In this document: positions 6,353 to 14,836 of the stretch, piece after piece | How positions within the stretch are numbered: the first letter of the stretch is position 1 | Layout: the number at the start of each line of letters is the position of its first letter | Assembly (NCBI GenBank): GCA_965116595.1 | Contig: OZ220708.1 | Span: 558,001 to 622,000 of the forward strand | Source: G963663315 sp963668255 | GTDB taxonomy: Bacteria > Pseudomonadota > Gammaproteobacteria > Arenicellales > Poriferihabitantaceae | Length of the DNA stretch: 64,000 nucleotides | Direction: 5' to 3' | Notes under the pieces: generated by a model | Database searches by the model: none | What the model was told of the DNA's origin: nothing | What the model saw: the letters and a program-made list of their open reading frames with translations, nothing else | Program-made: the position numbers and the translations under genes

Positions 6353-8500
6353 ATGAAAATGAAGACTGACATCAATCCGGTCGAAATAAAACAGCCATTC
6401 CGACCAAGGGCCAGAGTGCTACAACTACTCGGCGACGAGTTGATAGGCAGTGCCAGACTGGCAGTATTTGAACTGGTCAAAAATGCGTATGATGCGGACG
6501 CAAATGAGGCTGTCGTCGAACTCGAACTCGAATCGAAGCAGGAACCCATGATCGTCGTCACCGACGATGGCGAGGGAATGAATCTCGATGTGCTCCGATC
6601 AGTCTGGCTGGTGCCGGGGGACGATCATCGTCAGAAGCAACGGCTATCGGATCGAAGAACCGATAAGCATCAGCGTCTTCCGCTTGGAGAAAAGGGGTTA
6701 GGCAGATTCGCTGTCCACAAACTCGGGAATCACATCTCCCTGGTGACGCGTGCTCAGAATGCTGACGAATGTGTGGTGGAAATTGACTGGAACGAGCTGA
6801 TCGACAAACCCTATCTGGATGAAGCGCCTGTAACGATACGGGTTCGGCACCCAGAAGTGTTTACTGGTGAGCAGACGGGAACTCGCATCGAAGTCCGGCA
6901 ATTACGAATGGCCGACTGGTCGCGTGGTGAAGTTCGGCGGCTGCACAACCAGATCACCTCCATTTGCTCCCCGTTCGAGGAACCAGGGAACTTCGAAGCC
7001 AAGCTGCTCGTCCCCGGACGCGAGAATTGGATTGATGACCTACCAGATATTTCCGAAATTCTTGATCGTGCGATCTGGAAGTTCTCCTTCCGAGTCTCGG
7101 ATGACGACTTCAACTGGACCTACGAATTCCGTCAAATTCCCGGCTTCAATCTCGACGGTAGAGTCGTCAAGAAGTCTGGCGACCTACTGAAGCTTCCGTC
7201 ACGCTCGGGTGACGACCGGATGGAAAAGAAGGTCGTGGCCGATGAAGAGGTCTTTGAAGGCATCGGTCCTGTCACCGGAGAATTTTATGTTTACGACCGG
7301 GGTCAGGAGGTGCGTCAGAGAATGTCCCAGATACGACTGCTGGAGTCTTATCTTGATGAAACGGGAGGAGTGCGGGTTTATCGGGACGGCATCCGGGTTT
7401 ACAACTACGGTGAACTCGGAGACGATTGGCTTGGTCTCGACCTGCGCCGTGTGAACGTGCCGACACGCCGTATCAGCCGTAATATCATTTTAGGAGCGAT
7501 ACACCTGTCCCTGCGAGAATCCACTGGTCTTGTCGAGAAAACGAACCGGGAGGGTTTCGTAGAAAACGCGCCCTGTCTCGAATTGCGTCGAATTGTCCTC
7601 GGCGCCCTTGCTGCCCTTGAGGCGGAACGGCAATTTGATAAAGAGCGTATCAGACAATTGACCGAAAAACCGGACGATCCGGTGAGCGCTAAAATCGAAA
7701 AACCGATACAGGCGCTACGCCGCGAACTCGAACGGCAAGGGGTGCAGGAGAAGTTCGAGAACTTTGTTGTAAAGATCGAACAGGACTACCAGAGTATGCA
7801 GGAGACACTGCTTACAGCCGGCATGTCCGGTTTGAATCTGGCAGTAGTGTTTCATGAGGTAGAACGGGGGGTGCGGGCGCTCCACCAAGTCATCTCCGAA
7901 GGCGCGGATATCGAGAGCGCAATTCTCCAAGCACGTGATCTCATGCGTCTTCTCGACGGATTTGCCACATTGCTCCGGCGAGACAGCAAACAGCAACACA
8001 ATGGAAGGAAACTGCTGGATGCCGCTCGAAAGTTCAACATATTGCGCTTCCGACATCATCGCATCCAACTCGTATGTCCATCTCTGGAAGGCGCTGACGA
8101 ACAATTCCACTCCCGGTTTGCATTCGGTTTGGTGGTGGGAGCATTGAACAATCTTGTGGATAACGCTCTCTATTGGCTTCGAGTAAAGTGGCCGGATCTT
8201 CCAGATTCAAGTGACCCGTCTGAACGAAAACTCTACATCGGTGTATCGAACGATTTCGAGGTTGGACCGGCCATCATCGTCGCAGACAACGGTACGGGTT
8301 TTCAGGGAGACGCGCCTGAAAACCTCGTGCGACCATTCTTCACTCGCAAGCCCGAAGGGATGGGGCTTGGTCTTTATTACGCAAATCTGGCGATGGAATT
8401 GAATGGAGGACAGCTTGCTTTTCCACAGCCGGGAGAGGTCGAACTTCCCGAAGAATTCGACGGCGCAGTCGTCGCCCTGATATTCAAGGAGGTGAAATGA
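6353..8500 (+). CDS. dual GHKL-ATPase, histidine-kinase-like sensor protein
   Basis: A 715-residue cytoplasmic protein with no membrane segments. The N-terminal GHKL (Hsp90/MutL/MORC-like) ATPase has N-box ELVKNAYDAD (residues 40-49), DDGEGM (71-76) and GEKGLGRFA (112-120). A middle region of about 300 residues of unknown fold follows, with charged helices near 440-480. The C-terminal part resembles a histidine-kinase core: FHEVE with a candidate phospho-accepting His at 501, then N-box ALNNLVDNAL (597-606), VADNGTGF (643-650) and GMGLGLYY (669-676). So one chain carries two ATP-binding modules. ATG 6353 is chosen because GGAAG lies seven bases upstream; the open frame begins at GTG 6326. The gene overlaps the receiver-like gene by ATGA, implying coupled translation. 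GHKL ATPases of this type are known in restriction-modification contexts; this exact function is unknown. Confidence 0.75.
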   Translation: MKMKTDINPVEIKQPFRPRARVLQLLGDELIGSARLAVFELVKNAYDADANEAVVELELESKQEPMIVVTDDGEGMNLDVLRSVWLVPGDDHRQKQRLSDRRTDKHQRLPLGEKGLGRFAVHKLGNHISLVTRAQNADECVVEIDWNELIDKPYLDEAPVTIRVRHPEVFTGEQTGTRIEVRQLRMADWSRGEVRRLHNQITSICSPFEEPGNFEAKLLVPGRENWIDDLPDISEILDRAIWKFSFRVSDDDFNWTYEFRQIPGFNLDGRVVKKSGDLLKLPSRSGDDRMEKKVVADEEVFEGIGPVTGEFYVYDRGQEVRQRMSQIRLLESYLDETGGVRVYRDGIRVYNYGELGDDWLGLDLRRVNVPTRRISRNIILGAIHLSLRESTGLVEKTNREGFVENAPCLELRRIVLGALAALEAERQFDKERIRQLTEKPDDPVSAKIEKPIQALRRELERQGVQEKFENFVVKIEQDYQSMQETLLTAGMSGLNLAVVFHEVERGVRALHQVISEGADIESAILQARDLMRLLDGFATLLRRDSKQQHNGRKLLDAARKFNILRFRHHRIQLVCPSLEGADEQFHSRFAFGLVVGALNNLVDNALYWLRVKWPDLPDSSDPSERKLYIGVSNDFEVGPAIIVADNGTGFQGDAPENLVRPFFTRKPEGMGLGLYYANLAMELNGGQLAFPQPGEVELPEEFDGAVVALIFKEVK

Positions 8501-9789
8501 GGCTGCCAGCACCGCGTATTATCGCGATTGACGACGAACCGAAACACCTCAAAGGATTGGCGCAGGGACTCAACCGATATGGCACGGCCTGTCTGCCCAT
8601 TCACTTCACAGGTGAAGCCACTATTCCTTCATGTTCTCATGTACGTGTAATCTTCGCCGACCTTCACCTCAGTGGCGGCCTTAAAGACCATGCACAAGAC
8701 TTCAGCATAATCGGCGGCCTGATTGAAGATATCCAACCATCCGGTCCTTATTTCATCGTCCTCTGGACCATGTATCCAGAGCAAGCGTCTGCATTGTATG
8801 CTTTCCTTGTGGATCGTCTCCAGAGTGTGGCTAAACCGTTCACGGTGCAAGCACTCAACAAGAACGATCATCTTGACACACAGGGTGATGTAAAAAACCC
8901 TGAGGCGCTTGTCGAAGCTATAGGACGGGTCGTTGTAGAACAGCCACAGATCGGGGCGCTATTCAATTGGGAGGAGCGGGTACTGGGCGCTACCGCGGAT
9001 ACAGTATCATCCATTACCAAGATGGCTGATTCGGCTGCAAAAGACGCAAGCCCCGTTAAAGAAATCGACAGGTTGCTCAAGAATATTGCCATTGCCGCTG
9101 TCGGTAAAGATCATGTCGAAGAAGATCGGTTTCAAGCTGTCAATGAAGCGCTTCTACCCATCCTCGCTGACCGCATTGCATCCATGCGTTCACGGGAGAT
9201 TGACCGTGAATTATGGAAAGCCGCGTTTGGCGGATCAAAGACCAGTTCCAAGTTGAGATCTGATGAAGCTGCCAAGCTTAACCGTCTGCTTCACATTGCA
9301 CATCCGACAGACATAAGTAGCTGGATGGAACGTGGCTCTGTCATTACTTTGCCAAAGAGAGCCTCAGGCGACAAGTTCAAACCATGGTTCGGTCTTGAAC
9401 AAGAGATGGCGGCCAACAAATCCTTCGGTTGTCAGGATTTCGACTCAAACGATGCTCGATTCCGTTGGGTACTCGTACAATCGCAAGCGGCTTGTGACTA
9501 CGCTCAAATACGGCCGGGGCCATTGACTTTCTATCTCGGGCTGTGCTTGCCCGAACCAAGAGCTCGTAAAGGGAGCCTCCCTTCCGCCCTTTGGGCCAGC
9601 CCATGTTTCTACTTTGATGACGAGCCCTTCCTGCTGCATGTAAACGCAGGCTTTCAAATGCCGTTGCCACGAACGTCGCGAGGAATAGAAAAGCCTCTTT
9701 TTCGTCTGCGCGAACAGCTTCTCAACGATATGATTTATCGACTCCATGACCATGGCGCCCGTCCTGGGATCGTTTCTTTTCGCAGCTAA
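8497..9789 (+). CDS. receiver-like protein with unknown C-terminal domain
   Basis: 430 residues. Residues 7-125 read as a response-regulator receiver: acidic pair D12-D13 in IIAIDDEPK, candidate phospho-acceptor D55 in VIFADLHLSGG, T91 in FIVLWTMYP, and a lysine near 122 (NKND). The remaining 300 residues contain no DNA-binding helix-turn-helix that I can recognise; they include a helical region and end with a basic, aromatic segment. It starts at the ATGA overlap with the kinase-like gene, so the pair is almost surely made in equal amounts and works together. In place of a transcription output the C-terminus may be an effector. I do not recognise that domain. Confidence 0.65.
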   Translation: MRLPAPRIIAIDDEPKHLKGLAQGLNRYGTACLPIHFTGEATIPSCSHVRVIFADLHLSGGLKDHAQDFSIIGGLIEDIQPSGPYFIVLWTMYPEQASALYAFLVDRLQSVAKPFTVQALNKNDHLDTQGDVKNPEALVEAIGRVVVEQPQIGALFNWEERVLGATADTVSSITKMADSAAKDASPVKEIDRLLKNIAIAAVGKDHVEEDRFQAVNEALLPILADRIASMRSREIDRELWKAAFGGSKTSSKLRSDEAAKLNRLLHIAHPTDISSWMERGSVITLPKRASGDKFKPWFGLEQEMAANKSFGCQDFDSNDARFRWVLVQSQAACDYAQIRPGPLTFYLGLCLPEPRARKGSLPSALWASPCFYFDDEPFLLHVNAGFQMPLPRTSRGIEKPLFRLREQLLNDMIYRLHDHGARPGIVSFRS

Positions 9790-9835
9790 CCAACGATGAA
9801 TTACCTTGCACAGTTCTTTGTGCAGCGGAGAAACA

Positions 9836-10558
9836 ATGCGTTATCTAAATGACTATAGTGACGAAAGATTGAAGGGGTTGTGCGTTCACTGCGGTGCAGA
9901 AATAGACGGGGCCACTAAAGTAAACAACGACCATGTACCATCGAAATGCCTATTGCAAAAACCCTATCCAGATAATCTTCCAGTGATCAAGACCTGTTTT
10001 GAGTGCAACAGGAACTTTTCCAAAGATGAAGAGTATTTGTCGGTTTTCCTGCAATGCGTATTAGTTGGCTCGACCGATCCAGAGGACCATCATGATTCAA
10101 GAGTCTGTAAGGCACTTCAACGCAGCAGGAAACTCAAGGAAAGGATTGAACGTTCGAAATCAAATGTCAATGTAGACGATGGAACCCGGATATTCTGGGT
10201 TCCTGAGCGGGAGCGAGTGAACAACGTTGTACTGAAAAATGCTTCAGGACATGCGTTTTATGAATTCGGAGAGATCCCAACAGCGGAGACCGTTCACACG
10301 GAGGCAATGCCTCTTTGTGCTTTATCGGATGTTCAACGCCGGGATTTTGAGAGAATCCAGACGGGCAATCTGGAGGGTTGGCCGGAAGTCGGCAGCCGCG
10401 CGATGGAACGGGCAATCCTTGGATACGATACTCGTGACGGCTGGGTCATCGTTCAGGATGGTGTCTATCGTTATCAGGTCATGCAGGACGGAGGAGTGCT
10501 CGTCAGATCCGTATTGATGGAATACTTGGCGACCGAGGTTTATTGGCCTGATTGCTGA
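9836..10558 (+). CDS. HNH-type zinc-binding putative endonuclease
   Basis: 240 residues. The N-terminal half has the treble-clef pattern of HNH nucleases: CVHCG, then NNDHVPSKCLL, then CFECNRNFSKDEEYL. The two CxxC pairs would bind zinc, and the Asp-His pair fits the metal-binding and catalytic positions. The C-terminal part is unassigned. ATG 9836 follows GCGGAG by five bases; the frame is open to TTG 9806. It lies 46 bases after the receiver-like gene on the same strand, so it could be the nuclease effector of that module. It converges on the dcm gene. Confidence 0.6.
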   Translation: MRYLNDYSDERLKGLCVHCGAEIDGATKVNNDHVPSKCLLQKPYPDNLPVIKTCFECNRNFSKDEEYLSVFLQCVLVGSTDPEDHHDSRVCKALQRSRKLKERIERSKSNVNVDDGTRIFWVPERERVNNVVLKNASGHAFYEFGEIPTAETVHTEAMPLCALSDVQRRDFERIQTGNLEGWPEVGSRAMERAILGYDTRDGWVIVQDGVYRYQVMQDGGVLVRSVLMEYLATEVYWPDC

Positions 10559-10562
10559 GTAT

Positions 10563-10577
10563 TCGTGGAGTCCACGA
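10563..10577. terminator. possible hairpin between convergent genes
   Basis: TCGTGG-AGT-CCACGA forms a 6-base stem with a 3-base loop between the HNH gene and the convergent dcm gene. No T run follows, so intrinsic termination is uncertain. Confidence 0.3.
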
Positions 10578-10620
10578 CAAACTCACCGACCGCGTACGCT
10601 ACTCTCGAATGGATGACTCA

Positions 10621-11574
10621 TCAGCAGGAATAGATCAGGGATTTCACCACGGCCTTCATGACCGGCGGGCAGACTCCGTTACCAAGCAGCCGGACGCGGT
10701 CACGGCGAGTGCCAACCGGGAACTCGAAGTTTTCGTCGAAGCCCATGGCCCGCTTGAGCTCGGGGACTTGCAGCATCCGCATCCTCGATTCCTTTCCGTC
10801 ATGATGGACAAGGGCGAAACGATCCACGGTTGTAATAGTGCGCAAAGGCCGATCAAGGCGCTGCCAACCGCCACTCCCGTCGGTTCCATAGTACACCAGC
10901 AAAAAGCTGGATTCCTTTCCGAGGACCCAGAAGCCGCGCTGTGCCCGTTCAAGCGTCGCAGTTGCCCGACGCTCGTCGAACAAGGCAGATGTTTTCCAGA
11001 CACCCACTGAATCCAGTACCGACTTTACCGCTTTGCGTCGGCCGGGACGCTTGTGGATAACCGGGTTCGGATTACATGCGCGATCACCGACGAGAAAGAG
11101 GCGACGCCGACGTTGCGGCACACCAAAGTCAGCCGAATCCAATACATGTTCATGCAACCGATAACCTAGGTTGCCGAGTTCGTGTTTGAGTTCTCCATAG
11201 CGCGACCATGGCCGCATGTGAATCACATTTTCCAACACCAGCCATCGAGGACGCAGCACTCGAGCATAGTTGACGACTAGCATGGCAGTAGCACGACTGG
11301 TTTCGTCACGCGGTGCCCCGCCCTTGGCACAGGTATGGTTAGTACATTCGGGTGAGGCAAGCAGAAGATCAATCTCGCCAATTTCCGTTTTCATGGAACC
11401 GAGGGGAACACTTTCCAGACGTTCGGCGATGACCCGAGCCTCTGGAAAATTGGCGGAGAATGTGTTGGTCGCTATGGCGCACATATCGACGCCAGCAACG
11501 ATTTCAGCCCCGGCAGCTCGCGCTCCGGCGCTACTGCCGCCTGCACCGCAGAACATGTCAAATGCCCGTATCAT
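10621..11574 (-). CDS. dcm: DNA (cytosine-5-)-methyltransferase
   Basis: 317 residues with the motif order of C5-cytosine methyltransferases: motif I FDMFCGAGGSS, motif IV ASPECTNHTCAKG, motif VI LENVIHM, motif VIII QRRRRLFLVG, and motif X GNGVCPPVM. It would transfer methyl from SAM to carbon 5 of cytosine. Motif IV has Glu-Cys where most family members have Pro-Cys; the nucleophilic cysteine is kept, so activity is likely. The target-recognition region between motifs VIII and IX is short. It is the last gene of the hsdR-hsdM-hsdS-vsr-dcm operon, overlapping vsr by ATGA. The name dcm reflects the family, not a proven CCWGG target. Confidence 0.88.
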   Translation of the reverse strand: MIRAFDMFCGAGGSSAGARAAGAEIVAGVDMCAIATNTFSANFPEARVIAERLESVPLGSMKTEIGEIDLLLASPECTNHTCAKGGAPRDETSRATAMLVVNYARVLRPRWLVLENVIHMRPWSRYGELKHELGNLGYRLHEHVLDSADFGVPQRRRRLFLVGDRACNPNPVIHKRPGRRKAVKSVLDSVGVWKTSALFDERRATATLERAQRGFWVLGKESSFLLVYYGTDGSGGWQRLDRPLRTITTVDRFALVHHDGKESRMRMLQVPELKRAMGFDENFEFPVGTRRDRVRLLGNGVCPPVMKAVVKSLIYSC

Positions 11575-12053
11575 TCCGCGGTGACGATCACTGTTGGTCG
11601 CGCCGAAGCCGATAGAGTGCTTTCCAGCGTTAGAGAAGACTCGTCACTCCGGATAAACGTGGCTAACTTGTGCTCAACTGTCGCCCTGTATCCAGTTTCG
11701 CACTCCCAGATGACAAGGACTTGCCAGCCGAGAGTCCTCAAAGCCGCTTCCTGGCGCACATCGCGGGCGACGTTAGCCGCGAACTTCTCCGACCAGAACG
11801 TGACGCGCGATTTGGGAGTATAAGCATATCTGCACCCTTGGTGTCGATGCCAGAAACAACCATGCACGAACACGACCAGACGGTGTTTCGGAAACACCAA
11901 GTCGGGGCACCCCGGAAGGCCCTTTCGGTGCAGTCGGAACCGCAATCCCATCCGGTGAGCGATGCGGCGGACTGCGAGTTCAGGAGCTGTATCGTGTCCA
12001 CGAATTCCCGCCATCATCTCGCTTCTCCGCTTGCTATCCACGATATCAGTCAT
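11571..12053 (-). CDS. vsr: Vsr-type very short patch repair endonuclease
   Basis: 160 residues. Vsr nicks beside T:G mismatches created when 5-methylcytosine is deaminated. Visible are the N-terminal SKRRSEMMAGIRGHDTAPEL, the catalytic segment PGCPDLVFPKHRLVVFVHGCFWHRH with the Asp and His of the family, and the C-terminal LGWQVLVIWECE. The start is the ATG at 12053, overlapping the hsdS stop as ATGA; the longer frame up to 12194 lies inside hsdS and is rejected. Downstream it overlaps dcm by four bases, so mismatch repair and methylation are made together. A role as a cutting enzyme of a restriction system is also possible, since Vsr-fold nucleases are found there. Confidence 0.9.
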   Translation of the reverse strand: MTDIVDSKRRSEMMAGIRGHDTAPELAVRRIAHRMGLRFRLHRKGLPGCPDLVFPKHRLVVFVHGCFWHRHQGCRYAYTPKSRVTFWSEKFAANVARDVRQEAALRTLGWQVLVIWECETGYRATVEHKLATFIRSDESSLTLESTLSASARPTVIVTAE

Positions 12054-13207
12054 GCGCCTGCTCCCAGAAGGAGGGACATGAGGGATGCGGTCAACGACGC
12101 TGTGGTTCGATGGCCGGAATGGGCAAGTTTCGTCGCTGCACATGCAGATTCGGTGATCTCCGCATATCGTCGCTGTAGTGATGGCGGTGGACATGGAATG
12201 CGCCAGCTTTCTACCGTTGACTTGCGCATGGACGGTGGATCAGCATTGGATGCGAAATCGCTAAGATTCTTGTGAAGCATGAGGCCAAAGAGAAACTCGC
12301 TGTCCATGTCGATAGGAACTATGGTCATCACATTATTATCTACGCAAGATGGGAAAACGAGCATACGCTTCTTGTTTGTTGCTATTGCCGCACCGATCTT
12401 AGGGAAAACGATGGAACCGGCCGGGAATATCTTGGCTCGTAGCCTCTGCCGTGTTGCCTCTGAAATAGTGTTGTTCCAGGACTGGATGGCAATCTTGTTC
12501 CCCGGCATATTCATGTCACTAACCTTCAAAAAAGGGAATCTTTCCCCTTGAACGCCTTGTTCTTTCTTTGGAAATCCCGCTCCTGATCCCACCGACCCGA
12601 TATCGCAGATTCGCTTCTCATCCCACCCCATCGGATTCTCCACCGGATCCCCGAACATCCTGACGAACAACGCCGAAATGAACTCCCGCAATCGGTCCTG
12701 TGCCTGCTTCCGAAGCCGCTCAATCTTTGCCGCACGGTTCAGCAATCCGACGATCCTCCGCTGTTCATAAAGCAGAGGGCGGGGCACCGGCAGCGACATC
12801 AGAGCGTTCATATCGGTTCGCGGCATTCTGGCTCCCGTCACCGATGCCATGACGTATTCAACGGTCTCTTTGCGCCGTAGCAGATATGCAATGAATTCGC
12901 GGTCAACTCCATCTCGTGGGAGAATTGGTACCAACTCGGTCGAGCATCTGCCAGCAAATTCGGGAGTAGCGACTTTGTTCAGATATGGCCGGAGCTTCGC
13001 ATAGAGGACATGACGCCCGTCAAACCGAAATGTCGCACTCTTCTGGTTTCCGGCGCGTGAACCGTTGTTAAAGTTGAAAGCGCCGCTCTCGGATTCAACA
13101 TTTTCGACGCCCACGAAGGGGAGCCTCGATGCAATCGGGTCGTCAGGGTGAAGTCCCTGTCGATCCATATCGCAAAGTTCGCCGAGTGGAACGATTGGCA
13201 AGGTCAT
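12050..13207 (-). CDS. hsdS: type I restriction-modification specificity subunit
   Basis: 385 residues with two target-recognition domains (about 1-130 and 190-330), each followed by a helical spacer; the first spacer is RRIVGLLNRAAKIERLRKQ. The first domain contains GARMPRTDMNAL, and the second has VDNNVMTIVP and PSMRKSTVESWRIP, typical HsdS boundaries. It sets the bipartite DNA site for both cutting and methylation by HsdR and HsdM. Start and stop overlap hsdM and vsr by four bases each. No frameshift is seen in either domain. Confidence 0.9.
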   Translation of the reverse strand: MTLPIVPLGELCDMDRQGLHPDDPIASRLPFVGVENVESESGAFNFNNGSRAGNQKSATFRFDGRHVLYAKLRPYLNKVATPEFAGRCSTELVPILPRDGVDREFIAYLLRRKETVEYVMASVTGARMPRTDMNALMSLPVPRPLLYEQRRIVGLLNRAAKIERLRKQAQDRLREFISALFVRMFGDPVENPMGWDEKRICDIGSVGSGAGFPKKEQGVQGERFPFLKVSDMNMPGNKIAIQSWNNTISEATRQRLRAKIFPAGSIVFPKIGAAIATNKKRMLVFPSCVDNNVMTIVPIDMDSEFLFGLMLHKNLSDFASNADPPSMRKSTVESWRIPCPPPSLQRRYAEITESACAATKLAHSGHRTTASLTASLMSLLLGAGA

Positions 13208-14835
13208 TCCGCCACTGCCTCCCGCACCGCTTCGACTAGCACGTTGATCTCGCTCAAAATCTCCGTCTCAATCGCCCGCAGTTCGTCCAGAATTTCCAGC
13301 GGGTCGCGGTGCTCCACCTTCGAGCGATTCTGCGGCCGGTGGCGGTTGGCGCTGAGATTGAAGTCGGCTGCGCGAATCGCATCCGCCTCGGCAAACCACC
13401 ATTTCTCCGTCCAGTCCGCTTTCAGGTCACGGTTGTGCCAAGCGACCCATCGTGCTTCCCGGTCCCGGAACGAATCTGTCAGACCCGGAAGATCGTCCTC
13501 CTTGATCGGCGTGTCATGATTGGCATCCAGCTTGAAGCCGTCATGATCGGCATGGAGGAACATCACTCGTTTCGTCGTCCCACCCTTACGGAAGACCAGC
13601 ACCGAGGTCTTGACGCCGGCATAGGGATTGAACACCCCGCCGGGCAGCGACAGTACAGCCTCCACCGTATTGTTCTCGACCAGCTTTCGGCGCAATTCCC
13701 GATGTGCACCGGTGGAACCGAACAACACCCCCTCCGGCACCACAACACCACAACGGCCGCCCTCCCGCAGATGGTTGAGCATGTACTGCAGGAACAGGAG
13801 CTCGGTCTGCGCCGTGCGCCCGACCTTCACGTCCTCAACAATTCGATCCTTGTCCAACCGCCCGGAAAAGGGCGGGTTGGCGAGAATGACGTCAAATCCC
13901 TGCACTGGCAAGCCAAGCTCAGCCTTCGCGGCTCGGTCCAGAGAACGGGTCAGCGCATCGCGGCGCAGGATGCGTACCCGGTCCAGCCCGCGCAAGGTCA
14001 GGTTCATGGTGGCGAGGCGGACCATCTGCGGGTCTACGTCGTTACCGAAGAAGGTGGCCTCATGCAATTGGCGTACTGCGTCCCGGTCCAGCAGGTCACC
14101 AAGGCCGCGTGCAACCGTCTTGCCCTCGGCCTCAACCTCTTCAATTCCGGCAGGCGACGAATTCGCCAGCCGGATGTGATCGTAGGCGCCAACCAGAAAG
14201 CCCGCCGTGCCTGCCGCCGGGTCGTAAACGGTCTCGCCGATCCGGGGATCAACCAGCCGAACCAGAGCGCGGATAACGTGGCGCGGTGTCCGGAATTGAC
14301 CAAGCTCACCCGCTTGGCGGATCTGACGAAGCACATGCTCGAACAGATCGCCCTTGGTATCGGCGTCCACCCGGTCCAGATGCAGGTCATTCAATTGGCT
14401 GACCACCTGCGTCAGCACGGTCGGCTCGTCAATCACCAGCCGGGCGCCGTCCATGAAGTCTGTAATTCCGTCTGCTGCAAGTTCAGCATGGAATGGAAAG
14501 ACCTCCTCGCGTACCCAGTTGACCAGTCGCTCGCCATTCAGTGCATTGGCCCAATTGGACCAACGCAGGAGTTCGCGGGGCACTGTTATGGAACCGGGCT
14601 TGTGGGCGTTGCGCGGGTCACGCAAGTTCCATTCGCCTTCGAAGGCGCTGGTGTGAGGTTCGACTCCCGGACGCCGGGCAGCCCGTACATGGGCCGCGTC
14701 CGCCGCCTCGTACATGTAGAAGTAGATCAGAAAGCTGAGCTGCTCGGCGTTCTGGGCCGGATTCGGGTAACCGCCGCCAAACAGGTAATTGCGGATATGG
14801 TTGATACCGCGCCGGAGTTCCGGTGTCATGGGCAT
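13204..14835 (-). CDS. hsdM: type I restriction-modification methyltransferase subunit
   Basis: 543 residues, an N6-adenine methyltransferase. The N-terminal helical HsdM domain (INHIRNYLFGGGY ... GDLFEHVLRQI) is followed by SAM motif I DPAAGTAGFL and catalytic motif IV ILANPPFSG, then VVPEGVLFGS. Motif I has Ala where DPACGTGGFL is usual. The frame is open to 14919 inside hsdR; ATG 14835 (MPMTPELRRG) lies one base after the hsdR stop and ATG 14829 is a second choice. Downstream it overlaps hsdS by ATGA. Confidence 0.92.
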   Translation of the reverse strand: MPMTPELRRGINHIRNYLFGGGYPNPAQNAEQLSFLIYFYMYEAADAAHVRAARRPGVEPHTSAFEGEWNLRDPRNAHKPGSITVPRELLRWSNWANALNGERLVNWVREEVFPFHAELAADGITDFMDGARLVIDEPTVLTQVVSQLNDLHLDRVDADTKGDLFEHVLRQIRQAGELGQFRTPRHVIRALVRLVDPRIGETVYDPAAGTAGFLVGAYDHIRLANSSPAGIEEVEAEGKTVARGLGDLLDRDAVRQLHEATFFGNDVDPQMVRLATMNLTLRGLDRVRILRRDALTRSLDRAAKAELGLPVQGFDVILANPPFSGRLDKDRIVEDVKVGRTAQTELLFLQYMLNHLREGGRCGVVVPEGVLFGSTGAHRELRRKLVENNTVEAVLSLPGGVFNPYAGVKTSVLVFRKGGTTKRVMFLHADHDGFKLDANHDTPIKEDDLPGLTDSFRDREARWVAWHNRDLKADWTEKWWFAEADAIRAADFNLSANRHRPQNRSKVEHRDPLEILDELRAIETEILSEINVLVEAVREAVAE

Positions 14836-14836
14836 G

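Noticed and set aside
11670..12275. 201-codon plus-strand open frame over vsr and hsdS
   Set aside because: Antisense to two well-supported, overlapping genes.
14655..14685. tRNA-like T-arm sequence GGTTCGACTCCCGG
   Set aside because: It is inside hsdM coding sequence and no cloverleaf can be built around it.
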